Below, piece by piece: positions 1 to 11,607 of a DNA stretch of 32,137 nt (the first letter of the stretch is position 1; each line of letters starts with the position of its first letter). The translations under genes were made by a program, and so were the position numbers. The notes under the pieces were generated by a model that saw only the letters and a program-made list of their open reading frames with translations, searched no databases and was not told where the DNA came from. This DNA comes from Dactylosporangium sp. GTDB taxonomy: Bacteria > Actinomycetota > Actinomycetes > Mycobacteriales > Micromonosporaceae. Where the stretch lies: positions 1-32,137 of the forward strand of contig JAOPWA010000448.1 in NCBI GenBank assembly GCA_025965915.1. Reading direction: 5' to 3'.

Positions 1-701
1 TGCCGTACACGCGCACGTACCGGCCGGTGCCGCTGACGTTGAGTGTCTGGGTCCCGCCGGTGCCGGTTGTGGTGGAGTAGACGCTGGTCCAGGTGGAGGT
101 GTCGCTGGACACCTGGATCTGGAACGCGGAGGCGTAGGCGGCCTCCCACTGCAGCACCACCTGACAGACCGACTGGGTGGAGCCGAGGTCGACCTGCAGC
201 CACTGTGGGTCGGAGAACGCGCTGGACCAGCGGGTGCCGGTGTTGCCGTCGACCGCCGCCGAGGCCGGCGTGCCCGAGCCCTCGACCGACGACGCGGTCG
301 CCGGCCTGTTCAGCGCGGCGTTGTCGCTGCCGCAGCCGCCCTCACTGCCGTAGACCTGGAACTCCCACAGTGAGTAGCCGTACGCGGTGGCCCGGGCGGT
401 GCCGTACACGCGCACGTACCGGCCGGTGCCGCTGACGTTGAGTGTCTGGGTCCCGCCGGTGCCGGTTGTGGTGGAGTAGACGCTGGTCCAGGTGGAGGCG
501 TCGCTGGACACCTGGATCTGGAACGTGGAGGCGTAGGCGGCCTCCCACTGCAGCACCACCTGGCTGATGGTGGCCGTGCCGCCCAGGTCGACCTGCAGCC
601 ACTGTGGATCGGAGAACGCGCTGGACCAGCGGGTGCCGGTGTTGCCGTCGACCGCCGCCGACGCCGGCGTGCCGGGGTTCTCTGTGGACGACGCGGTCGC
701 C
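1..701. repeat. Two in-frame near-identical discoidin-domain DNA copies with 399-bp period (1-~302 and 400-~701)
   Basis: tgccgtacacgcgcacgtaccggccggtgcc... recurs at offset 399 (133 codons); the first 99 nt of the two copies are identical, first mismatch at 100/499. Confidence 0.9.
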
Positions 702-850
702 AGCTTGCCCTGGGACAGCAGTGTCCCAGCGGCGTTGGCCGCCGTCGCCGTCACGACGTAGCCGATGACCAGGGTCAGGACCGCCGTGCCAACGGCGATG
801 AGGTAGGCGGATCTTCGGAGGCGAACGGCCGGCGCGGAAACGAGTTGCAT
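1..850 (-). CDS. Secreted protein with at least two tandem F5/8 type C (discoidin/CBM32-like) domains; C-terminus beyond window start
   Basis: Not in ORF track (no stop inside window). Hand translation from ATG at 850: MQLVSAPAVRLRRSAYLIAVGTAVLTLVIGYVVTATAANAAGTLLSQGKLATASSTENPGTPASAAVDGNTGTRWSSAFSDPQWLQVDLGG...GRYVRVYGTARATAYGYSLWEFQVYG, followed by a second copy. Signal peptide; RBS AGGGAGA upstream. Confidence 0.88.
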   Translation of the reverse strand, partial: MQLVSAPAVRLRRSAYLIAVGTAVLTLVIGYVVTATAANAAGTLLSQGKLATASSTENPGTPASAAVDGNTGTRWSSAFSDPQWLQVDLGGTATISQVVLQWEAAYASTFQIQVSSDASTWTSVYSTTTGTGGTQTLNVSGTGRYVRVYGTARATAYGYSLWEFQVYGSEGGCGSDNAALNRPATASSVEGSGTPASAAVDGNTGTRWSSAFSDPQWLQVDLGSTQSVCQVVLQWEAAYASAFQIQVSSDTSTWTSVYSTTTGTGGTQTLNVSGTGRYVRVYG

Positions 851-979
851 GGCTGTCTCCCTGAGATGGGGTGTGCGCCGGTACGCGAATCCGCTCGACG
901 GCGCGCACAGGCATGAGGGAGGGGCGCCGGACCTGGGGTGGCGGCCCGGATTCTGTGACGAGAAGCACTGGTTGAATCG

Positions 980-1008
980 ATAATTGTAGTTCTTTATTTA
1001 ACTGTCAA
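980..1008 (-). promoter_or_regulatory. Candidate sigma70-like promoter for the discoidin gene, with an embedded inverted repeat
   Basis: Minus strand TTGACA (1003-1008), 17-nt spacer, AATTAT (980-985). Spacer/-35 region contains agtt-ctttattt-aact (988-1003). AT-rich island in GC-rich DNA. Confidence 0.55.
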
Positions 1009-1235
1009 GATAAGTGCCGGAAACGTTCCTGTGGCGAAAGACCGGCAGGTCCGGCGCCGGGACTGCGGGGGTAGGTAATCGCCGAGCGTCGATGTAGCTC
1101 CATCGGATCCGGGCGCCCCTCAGAGATGCCGTCGAACCCGGGCGCCGCCCGTGCGCACGTGCGCGTCACGATGGCTGTACGGCTCGAGGTGGTGGATCAC
1201 AGCGCGGGCCGCGAACCCTCGCGAGATTGGCTGGC

Positions 1236-2543
1236 ATGCAACCGACACGTACCACCGCCCGCGATGTCCGGCGGCGCAACCGATCGTTGCTGTTGTCCAC
1301 GCTGTTCTTCCGGGCACCGTTGAGCCGCCTGGAGCTCAGCCGGGCCACCGGGTTGAGTAGCGGGACCGTCAGCACCGTCACCGCCGAACTGGTCGAGGAG
1401 CACCTGATCGTGGAGGCCGGGCAGGTGGAGTCGGCCGGCGGACGCCCACGGACGCTGCTGCGCGTCGATCCGGCGTACGGCAACGTGATCGGCGTGGACG
1501 TCGGCGAGACGGGCGTGCGGGTCGAACTCCTGGACCTGGGCATGTCGCGCAAGGCGACGGTGGAGCAGCCCCTGCCCTCCGCCCGGCCCGATCCCGCTGT
1601 CGTGGCCGAGCAGGTCGCGATCGGCATCCGCGAGGTCGTCGTGGCGGCCCGGGTCGACGAGCAGAGCGTCATCGGCGCCGGGGTCGGCGTACCGGGCATG
1701 GTGGAGCAGGGGCCGACCTCGTTGATCCACGCGCCCACCATCGGATGGAGCGGGGTCGCCCTGGGGCAGTTGCTGCGGGAGCGTGGCATCACGATGCCGC
1801 TCTTCCTGGACAACGGCGCGAAGGCGCTAGGGCAGGCCGAGATGTGGTTCGGGGCTGGCCGGGGTGCCCGGCACGTGGTGATCGCCCTCGTCGGCTCCGG
1901 CGTCGGTGCTGCCGTGGTCACTGACGGCTCCACCTACCGTGGGAAAAGCAGCAGTGCGGGCGAGTGGGGACACACCAAGATCGTGTACGGGGGGCGGGCG
2001 TGCCGCTGCGGCTCCCGCGGTTGCCTCGAGGCGTACGTAGGGGCGGAGGCGATCATCGACCGGTACCGGAAGGCCCGGCGCGGCCGGGCGGCGACAGGTG
2101 TCGACGAGGTCGCCGCCATCGAGGCACTGATCGCCGCAGCCGACCGATCCGGCATCGCGGCCGGGCTGCTGGAGGAGACTGCGGGCTTCCTCGGCGCCGG
2201 GATCGCCGACCTGATCAACCTGTTCAACCCGGAGCGGGTGGTGCTCGGCGGCTGGACCGGTCTGGCGCTCGGCGCTCGGCTACTGCCGAAGATCCGGGCC
2301 GCGGCGAAGGCGCACGCCCTGGCCCACCCGTACGACCAGGTCACCATCGAGTTGTGCCAACTCGGCCCGGATGCGGTCGCCTTCGGCGTGGCGACACTGC
2401 CGGTGGCGGCCCTGCTTTCTCACGGCGCCGATCCTCGATCCCGGCGCCGATCATCGATCCCGGCGCCACCCGGGGCACATCCGCCGACCGGTACCCAGCG
2501 GCCGGCGCCCGTGACGCCAGCCTGTGGGTTCGACTGCTTATAG
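1236..2543 (+). CDS. ROK family transcriptional regulator / sugar kinase-like protein
   Basis: N-terminal HTH (RNRSLLLSTLFFRAPLSRLELSRATGLSSGTVSTVTAELVEE), ROK core (GVDVGETGVRVELLDL) and Cys cluster CRCGSRGCLEAYVG. ATG at 1236 preferred over TTG at 1227. Confidence 0.92.
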   Translation: MQPTRTTARDVRRRNRSLLLSTLFFRAPLSRLELSRATGLSSGTVSTVTAELVEEHLIVEAGQVESAGGRPRTLLRVDPAYGNVIGVDVGETGVRVELLDLGMSRKATVEQPLPSARPDPAVVAEQVAIGIREVVVAARVDEQSVIGAGVGVPGMVEQGPTSLIHAPTIGWSGVALGQLLRERGITMPLFLDNGAKALGQAEMWFGAGRGARHVVIALVGSGVGAAVVTDGSTYRGKSSSAGEWGHTKIVYGGRACRCGSRGCLEAYVGAEAIIDRYRKARRGRAATGVDEVAAIEALIAAADRSGIAAGLLEETAGFLGAGIADLINLFNPERVVLGGWTGLALGARLLPKIRAAAKAHALAHPYDQVTIELCQLGPDAVAFGVATLPVAALLSHGADPRSRRRSSIPAPPGAHPPTGTQRPAPVTPACGFDCL

Positions 2544-3530
2544 GTACGGGATCACGTCTTTACCGTACGAGGAAAGGGTTTTCTCCTTGTCGTCGTGCAT
2601 GAGGTAGAGCGCGAAGTTGTCCACACCGATGTCCTTGAGCTCCTGTAGCCGGTCCACGTGTGCCGACTCGGGGCCGACCACGCAGAATCGGTCGACGATC
2701 TCATCGGGCACGAAGTCGGTGGAGGGGTTGCCGGCGCGGCCGTGGTAGGAGTAGTCGTAGCCCTCGCGGCCCTTGATGTAGTTGGTCAGCGCCTTCGGCA
2801 CCACTCCGGAGTCGCCGTAGCGGGTAACCAGGTCGGCCACATGGTTGCCGACCATGCCGCCGAACCAGCGCAGTTGGTCGCGTTGGTGCGCAAGGTCCGT
2901 GCCCACGTAGGCGGGCGCGGCCACACACATCGTGATCGAGGCCGGGTCTCGTCCCGCGGCGGCGGCCGCCTCGCGTACCGAACCGATCGTCCAGCGGGCG
3001 ATGTCCGGGTCGGCGGTCTGCAGGATGAAACCGTCGGCCTGCTCGCCGACCAGCCGCAGCGCCTTCGGGCCGTAGGCGGCCATCCAGATCGGCAACCTGC
3101 CGTCACGCACCCACGGGATGTGCACCGGCCTGCCGTGGTGCTCCACCTCGCGACCCTCGGCCAGCTCCTTGATCACGCGCATCGCCTGCTCGAGCGTGGC
3201 CAGGCTCGCCGGCGGCTGGCCGATGACCCGGCGGGCCGAGTCGCCCCGGCCGATCCCGCATACCGTTCGATTGCCGAACATGTCGTTGAGCGTGGCGAAG
3301 AGCGACGCGGTGACGGACCAGTCGCGGCTGCCCGGATTGGTCACCATCGGTCCGACGATCAGGTCCGTAGTTGCCGCGAGCACCTGCGAGTAGATGACGA
3401 ACGGCTCCTGCCACAGCACAGACGAGTCGAACGTCCACCCGTGGCGGAACCCATAGGTCTCGGCAGCCTTGAGCCCCGCCACGACGTCACGAGCGGGCGG
3501 GTCGGTCTGGAGTACGACACCGAAGTCCAC
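2538..3530 (-). CDS. LLM-class (luciferase-like) F420-dependent oxidoreductase, TIGR03842-like
   Basis: MDFGVVLQTDPPARDVVAGLKAAETYGFRHGWTFDSSVLWQEPFVIYSQVLAATTDLIVGPMVTNPGSRDWSVTASLFATLNDMFGNRTVCGIGRGDSARR; TIM-barrel LLM pattern, adjacent to hydantoinase. Confidence 0.85.
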   Translation of the reverse strand: MDFGVVLQTDPPARDVVAGLKAAETYGFRHGWTFDSSVLWQEPFVIYSQVLAATTDLIVGPMVTNPGSRDWSVTASLFATLNDMFGNRTVCGIGRGDSARRVIGQPPASLATLEQAMRVIKELAEGREVEHHGRPVHIPWVRDGRLPIWMAAYGPKALRLVGEQADGFILQTADPDIARWTIGSVREAAAAAGRDPASITMCVAAPAYVGTDLAHQRDQLRWFGGMVGNHVADLVTRYGDSGVVPKALTNYIKGREGYDYSYHGRAGNPSTDFVPDEIVDRFCVVGPESAHVDRLQELKDIGVDNFALYLMHDDKEKTLSSYGKDVIPYL

Positions 3531-3542
3531 GTCTTCTCCTTG

Positions 3543-4942
3543 TCAGACCAGGTATTGGCTGAGGGCCCGCTTCAGGAACGTGCCGTGCCCTGCCCCGCCA
3601 TGGAAGGCGTTGTCGGCGACCACGACCCGCCCGCGGGAGAGCACGGTGGCCACCTTGCCGGTCAGCTCCATGCCCTCGTACGCGGAGTAGTCCACGTTCA
3701 TGTGGTGCGTGCTGGCCGAGATGGTCTGCCGCACGGCCGGGTCGTACACCACGATGTCCGCGTCCGCACCGGGAGCGATCACGCCCTTGCGCGGGTAGAG
3801 GCCGAACATCCTGGCGGGCGTGGTCGAGCTGATCTCCACCCACCGCGGCAGGCCGATCTCACCCTTCACGACACCCTGGTACAGCAGGTCCATCCGGTGC
3901 TCGACGCCTGGCATCCCGTTGGGAATCTTGGAGAAGTCGCCCCGGCCCAGCTCCTTCTGGTCCTTGAAGCAGAACGGGCAGTGGTCGGTCGACACCAGCG
4001 ACAGGTCATTGGTACGCAGGCCCCGCCACAGTTCCGCCTGGTGCTCCCTGGGCCGCAACGGGGGAGAGGCGACGTACTTCGCGCCCTCGAAGTCCGGCCT
4101 GGCCAGGTCCTCCAGTGACAGGAACAGGTATTGCGGGCAGGTCTCCGCGAACACGTTCTGCCCGGTGTCCCGAGCCCGGGTGACCGCGTCCAGCGCCTGC
4201 GCGGCGGACAGGTGCACGATGTAGAGCGGCGAGCCGGTGACCTTGGCCAGGGCGATCGCCCGCGAGGTCGCCTCGCCCTCCAGCTCGGGCGGTCTGGTGA
4301 GCCCGTGCTGCACCGGATCGGTGCGCTCGCTGGCGAGCGCCTGCGCGACGAGCTGGTCGATCGCGATGCCGTTCTCGGCGTGCATCATGATCATTGACCC
4401 GGTCTCCCGCGCCTTCTGCATCGCCCGCAGGATCTCCCCGTCGGTCGCGTAGAAGACACCTGGATAGGCCATGAACATCTTGAACGTGTTGACGCCCGCG
4501 TCGAGGCACGACTCCATTTCCTTGAGTGACGTGTCATTGACGTCCGACACGATCATGTGGAATCCGTAGTCGATCGCGCAGTTACCGTCGGCCTTGCTGT
4601 GCCATTTGTCCAACGTCGACAGCAGCGAGGCCCCCTTGGCCTGCACGGCGAAGTCGATGATCGTCGTCGTGCCGCCCCAGGCGGCCGCGGTCGTCCCGGT
4701 CTGGAAGGTGTCGGCGGAGAACGTGCCGCCGAACGGCATCTCCATGTGCGTATGGCCGTCGATGCCGCCGGGCAGCACGTACTTCCCGGCAGCGTCGATG
4801 ACGCGTTCGGCACCCGATACCCACTGCTGCGCCAGGCCCGACTCCGGGGCGGCGAGCGCTGCGATCCGCTCGCCCTCCACCAGCACATCCGCCGGGTATG
4901 CCCCGGTGGCGTTGATGACCGTCCCGTCGCGGATGACGATGC

Positions 4943-4946
<4 letters not shown>
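3543..4946 (-). CDS. hydA: Dihydropyrimidinase / D-hydantoinase
   Basis: MSIVIRDGTVINATGAYPADVLVEGERI...YVLPGGIDGHTHMEMPFGG (metal-binding HTH), ...STDHCPFCFKDQKELGRGDFSKIPNGMPGVEHRM. ATG at 4946 overlaps the upstream stop as ATGA. Confidence 0.93.
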
Positions 4947-7341
<2,395 letters not shown>

Positions 7342-7440
7342 CGCTCACATCCCTGTTGCGCTGCCGCAACGCCCGGCCGGACAACGGCTCGCGCGCTGCG
7401 GGTGGGGGCGGTTCGGCTGGACGTCCATCTCGGAATCCTG

Positions 7441-7487
7441 GGTGTAGCCGGGTCTTCACGGCAGTGGCAAAGTGTCCACGCTTGCCA
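7441..7487 (-). promoter_or_regulatory. Candidate promoter/operator for the NCS1 operon: TGGCAA-N11-TTGCCA inverted repeat overlapping a -35-like TTGCCA
   Basis: TGGCAA 7465-7470, TTGCCA 7482-7487; minus strand TTGCCA-18 nt-TACACC; GTGTCCAC direct repeats nearby at 7472 and 7503 (31-bp period). Confidence 0.35.
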
Positions 7488-7585
7488 TGGTCAGCGCACA
7501 CTGTGTCCACTGCACGCTCGGGCGGGCGTGTCAACCGGTGTGGGGTACTGATCCTCGGCCGTCGTACCTTGCGCGGCTTGGTCCG

Positions 7586-9190
7586 TCACGCCTCGTCAAG
7601 GTCGTGCACGAGGAGTGCGACATACAGCGACAGAACCGACTCCGGATCCTCCAGCGACACCCCGAGCACCTGCGCGATCCGCGACAGCTGCTGGTAGTAC
7701 GCCGTGCGCGACGCGTGCGCCGCGGCGGCCGCCGCCGACTTGTTTCCGCCCTGTTCGCAGAAGCAGCGCAGCAGCTCCACGAGCCGGCTGCCGTGGTTGG
7801 CGTCACGCGCCAACAGCGGCCCCAGCTCGCGGTCTGCGAACGCCTGGACCCGCTCGTCCTCGCGCAACAGGTGCAGAAGTCCGCGTAGCCGCACGTTGTC
7901 CAGCCGGTGGTAGAGCCGGGTACCGGGGGAGCGTAGAGCCGCACCGGCCACGTGGGCGGCCTCGCCCAGGCTGCGCCGCACGTCGGACGCGTGTGACACC
8001 GTGGTGCCGACCGCCACCACCACCGGACCGGCCGCGGAGCGGTGCACCTCTCTCGCCAACCGACGCAGTGCCGTGTCGACCCCCGCCTGTCCGGGCAGCG
8101 ACAACAACGCGCGCACGCTGGTGTCGTCCACGATGCCCACCAGGGCGGGCACGGTCGCGCGCCGCGCGGCCAACGCGGTCGCCTCCGCGAGGTCCCGCAA
8201 CACCTCCTGCGTGGCCAGCGCCGGGGCGCGTGGCGTCATGCTTGCGGGCCGGATCGCTACGCCGACCAGCTGCCGCCGCTCCAGCGCAACGCCGAGCGCG
8301 GCCGCCCGTGCGGCCAGATCAGGAGGTGGCGATGCCTGACCGAGCAGCTGCGCGAGCAACATGCGGTGGGTCTGCCGCTCCAGACTCTCCCGATCACGCG
8401 CCACGAGCCGGTGTACTGCCAGCGCTGACGCGGCCCGCTCCGCGACCACCACGTGCCGGTGGGGCGGAGGATCCGGCGAGACCAGGACCAACCGGCCCCA
8501 GTCGGTACCCTGCGCGCCGACCATGGTGACCAGCCAGCCTGCCTGCTCGTCGTGGGCGGTCCGCTCGGGCGCCGCCACGGATCGGGACCGCTGGCCCCAG
8601 TCGGCCAGCAGTTCGGTCGGGTCCTGCCCCGCCGCGTCGTACGCGAGCACGTCGTGCCCGAGCGTCTCCAACACGACCGGCAGTCCGGAAATCCTGGCCA
8701 CCTCGCGCAGCACCTCGGCCGGCTCCGCTCCGGCTACGGTGAGCGCGGTGAACGTCTCGTGCACCTGCTCGGCCGCCCGCAGTTCGGCAAGCTGCGCGTC
8801 CACGATCAAGGCCACGACCGCCTCGGTAACGGACACGAACGGCGTCTCCTGCGCGAGCGTGATCAGTGGCAGTCGATGGCGGTCGGCCGCTGCCACGAGC
8901 GCGTCCGGTACGTGGTCGCTCCAGCGCCGGACCAGCTCGACCACCAGTCCCGCCGCGCGGACCGCGGCCAGGTCGTCCACGTATCTCGCCAGCGCCGCAC
9001 CCGCATCCGGCAGCGCGATACCGGTGGTCAGCACGAGTTCGCCGCCGCGCAGCAGGTGTGCGATGTCGGCGACCTCCGCCACGTGGACCCAGCGGACCGG
9101 GCCCTGCATGCCGGCCGATCCGGCGACCACCTGCGGTTTCCCGCGCCGCATCACTGGCAGCGCGATGGCTTCTGCGACGGTCGGGTACAT
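7586..9190 (-). CDS. PucR family transcriptional regulator (purine/nucleobase catabolism regulator)
   Basis: MYPTVAEAIALPVMRRGKPQVVAGSAGMQGPVRWVHVAEVADIAHLLRGGELVLTTGIAL is the PucR N-terminal domain; C-terminal HTH_30-like region (LVELLRCFCEQGGNKSAAAAAAHASRTAYYQQLSRIAQVLGVSLEDPESVLSLYVALL). Confidence 0.93.
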   Translation of the reverse strand: MYPTVAEAIALPVMRRGKPQVVAGSAGMQGPVRWVHVAEVADIAHLLRGGELVLTTGIALPDAGAALARYVDDLAAVRAAGLVVELVRRWSDHVPDALVAAADRHRLPLITLAQETPFVSVTEAVVALIVDAQLAELRAAEQVHETFTALTVAGAEPAEVLREVARISGLPVVLETLGHDVLAYDAAGQDPTELLADWGQRSRSVAAPERTAHDEQAGWLVTMVGAQGTDWGRLVLVSPDPPPHRHVVVAERAASALAVHRLVARDRESLERQTHRMLLAQLLGQASPPPDLAARAAALGVALERRQLVGVAIRPASMTPRAPALATQEVLRDLAEATALAARRATVPALVGIVDDTSVRALLSLPGQAGVDTALRRLAREVHRSAAGPVVVAVGTTVSHASDVRRSLGEAAHVAGAALRSPGTRLYHRLDNVRLRGLLHLLREDERVQAFADRELGPLLARDANHGSRLVELLRCFCEQGGNKSAAAAAAHASRTAYYQQLSRIAQVLGVSLEDPESVLSLYVALLVHDLDEA

Positions 9191-9249
9191 CGGGCCTCCC
9201 CGGCGGTTGCACACAACGTAATGCCATTGGCGCCACACCGGTACAGGTT

Positions 9250-9271
9250 GTCCATGGCGGCCGTCATGGAC
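9250..9271. promoter_or_regulatory. Inverted repeat GTCCATG-N8-CATGGAC in the divergent pucR / aminotransferase intergenic region
   Basis: Perfect 7-bp arms 9250-9256 and 9265-9271, between divergent starts at 9190 and 9313. Confidence 0.45.
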
Positions 9272-9312
9272 TCCCGCCACACTCGCCGTAGGGACGAGAT
9301 ACGGAGGACGCG

Positions 9313-10608
9313 ATGGCGCATCGTGAGCTGCTTGCTCGACACCGGTCCGTGATGCCGAACTGGCTCGCCCTCTACTACGAGGAGCCGATCGAGATCGCCA
9401 GCGCGCACGGTCGCCGGGTGACCGATCGCGAGGGACGTAAATACCTCGACTTTTTCGCCGGCATCCTCACCAATGCGGTGGGTTACGACGTGGCAGAGAT
9501 CAGCGACGCGATCCGCTCGCAGCTCGACACCGGAGTGCTGCACTCCTCCACGCTGTATCTGATCAGGTCGCAGGTCGAACTCGCGGAAAAGATCGCTGAA
9601 CTGTCCGCCATCCCGGACGCCAAGGTGTTCTTCACCAACTCGGGCACCGAGGCGAACGAGACCGCGCTGATGCTCGCCACCCAGTACCGCCGCAGCGAGC
9701 AGGTGCTCGCGCTGCGCAACTCCTACCACGGCCGCGCATTCGCCACCGTCGCGGTCACCGGCATTCGCGGCTGGTCGGCCAGTGCGCTCAGCCCGGTCAA
9801 GGTGAGTTGGGTGCACGGCGGTTACCGGTTCCGCAGCCCGTTTCGGGATCTGCCGGACGCGGACTACGTCAAGGCCTGCGTCGCCGACCTGCGCGAGGTC
9901 ATCGAGACGACGACCGCCGGAGACGTCGCCTGCATGATCGTCGAGCCGATCCAGGGGGTCGGTGGCTTCGCCACCCCGCCGGACGGGTTGTTCGGCGAGT
10001 TCAAGAAGGTGCTCGACGAGTACGGCATCCTCTTCATCTCCGACGAGGTGCAGACCGGCTGGGGCCGCACCGGCGAGCACTTCTGGGGAATCCAGGCACA
10101 CGACGTCGTGCCCGACGCGATCACCTTCGCCAAGGGCCTGGGCAACGGCCTCGCGATCGGGGGTGTCGTGGCGCGCGGTGATCTCATGGACTGCCTGCGG
10201 GCCAACTCGATCTCCACCTTCGGCGGCAACCCGGTCGCCACCGCCGGCGCGCTCGCGACGCTGAACTACCTGCTTGATCACGACCTACAGGCCAACGCCG
10301 CAAAGCTGGGCAACCGCCTGCTCGACGGCCTGCGTTCGGTCGCCGCGACGCATCCCGTGGTCGGCGATGTCCGAGGCAAGGGGCTGATGATCGCGCTCGA
10401 GTTGGTCGCACCCGACGGCGCGCCGAACCCCGCGGCCGCCGCCGCGCTGCTCGAGGAGACGCGCGAACGCGGCCTGCTCGTCGGCAAGGGCGGCCTGTAC
10501 GGCAACGTGATCCGCCTGGCGCCGCCGATGTCTCTCACTCAGGACGAGGCGGAGGAGGCGCTCGGCATCCTCACCCAGGCGGTCGAGGCGGTCGAGGCGG
10601 CGTTCTAA
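9313..10608 (+). CDS. Class-III PLP-dependent aminotransferase (omega-amino acid / beta-alanine-pyruvate-type candidate)
   Basis: RBS GGAGGA; FFTNSGTEANETALMLA, NSYHGRAFATVAVTG, LFISDEVQTGWGRTGEHFWGIQAHDVVPDAITFAKGLGNGLAIGGVVA (PLP-lysine region). Confidence 0.92.
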   Translation: MAHRELLARHRSVMPNWLALYYEEPIEIASAHGRRVTDREGRKYLDFFAGILTNAVGYDVAEISDAIRSQLDTGVLHSSTLYLIRSQVELAEKIAELSAIPDAKVFFTNSGTEANETALMLATQYRRSEQVLALRNSYHGRAFATVAVTGIRGWSASALSPVKVSWVHGGYRFRSPFRDLPDADYVKACVADLREVIETTTAGDVACMIVEPIQGVGGFATPPDGLFGEFKKVLDEYGILFISDEVQTGWGRTGEHFWGIQAHDVVPDAITFAKGLGNGLAIGGVVARGDLMDCLRANSISTFGGNPVATAGALATLNYLLDHDLQANAAKLGNRLLDGLRSVAATHPVVGDVRGKGLMIALELVAPDGAPNPAAAAALLEETRERGLLVGKGGLYGNVIRLAPPMSLTQDEAEEALGILTQAVEAVEAAF

Positions 10609-10776
10609 TTCCTCCGACTATTGACGCGCTGACCCTCGAGCCGTACCTATGGCATGTTCAAGGACAGCTGGCAGGACGTAGCCGATCAGTTGGAGACCCA
10701 CGTAACCGTCATCAACGGTTGAGCGGAGGCCGCGTCGCCGCAACGGCGAAGCTGGTACCGGCGACCGCTCTACACA

Positions 10777-10816
10777 CACCGGTGTCCCTGTTCGGTCGCG
10801 AACAGGGAGACCGGTG
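10777..10816. terminator. Strong hairpin between convergent genes (probable bidirectional terminator)
   Basis: caccggtgtccctgttcg-gtcg-cgaacagggagaccggtg: 18-bp stem with one G.G mismatch and a 4-nt loop, 7 nt beyond the stop of the minus-strand gene. Confidence 0.7.
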
Positions 10817-10822
10817 CTACGT

Positions 10823-11347
10823 CTAGCCGGAGATGCCGGTCTCGGGTTGGCCGCAGGCCCGCTGCGCGTCGCGTACGTGCAGGTTGGCGGTGCCGGCGAC
10901 TGCCATCACCTGCGGGACCAAGGCGAGCTTGTCCTTAGGCGCGGCCTTCTGCAGGGAGTTGGACGCCGAGTTCAACCGGTCCGCATCAGTTGCAAGGTTG
11001 TTGACGGCCTTCTTCAGGTCCCCGTCGAATACGAGAACCTTGCCCGCCGTCTGGGCCTTGTCGGCCTCTGTGCGCAGGCGTGCCGTGTCCGGGAGGCCTC
11101 CGCTCTTGCTCTGACCGGACGCCGCCGTCAGCGTTTGGAGAGCGCTACAGATCTTGTTCTTTGCGTAGGCGTTCGCGGCGAACGCACCGCTGAAGGCGAT
11201 GACGACCAGCACGGCCACTACGGCGACGGGCTTACGCCAACTCCTGGCCGGACGGATCTGCTGCTGGCCGTCCTGGCCGGGCTCATACAGGTGGCCCGAG
11301 ATCGTCTCGGGTGAAGACGGGGTGGCGCTCATGGGCTCAGCGGTCAT
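10823..11347 (-). CDS. Hypothetical single-TM anchored extracytoplasmic protein
   Basis: Internal TM PVAVVAVLVVIAFSGAFAANAYA followed by a helical/Ala-rich domain with two Cys (KICSALQ...AQRACGQPE). Start uncertain (ATG 11347 or 11332). Confidence 0.65.
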   Translation of the reverse strand: MTAEPMSATPSSPETISGHLYEPGQDGQQQIRPARSWRKPVAVVAVLVVIAFSGAFAANAYAKNKICSALQTLTAASGQSKSGGLPDTARLRTEADKAQTAGKVLVFDGDLKKAVNNLATDADRLNSASNSLQKAAPKDKLALVPQVMAVAGTANLHVRDAQRACGQPETGISG

Positions 11348-11607
11348 CGGTCTAGACCTCAATCTTCGCCGGGAATAGTCAGCAAAACCCTTATCGGCTC
11401 ACCGGGACCGAAGATGAGATTTTGTGAGCGCAGAAACGAAGTCCTAGCCGGTGCGGGCCATCGAGCTGACCGACTACCGCGAAGCAGTGCCGAGCGGTCG
11501 AGTTTTCGGGGCTCCGCACGCGCCACGCGAGAACTGGCCGAACGGTCCGATGCGCGCCGGCGAGCTCCGCTACCCCTGAGCTCCTCTCCTGCCCCAGGAA
11601 CGGCGTA

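Noticed and set aside
43-968. ORFs 43-435 (+) and 342-968 (-) as genes
   Set aside because: Off-frame to the discoidin-domain gene, whose minus frame is continuous from 850 to the window edge.
2658-4118. 486-aa plus-strand ORF
   Set aside because: Antisense to the convincing LLM and hydantoinase genes; low-complexity composition typical of GC-driven shadow ORFs.
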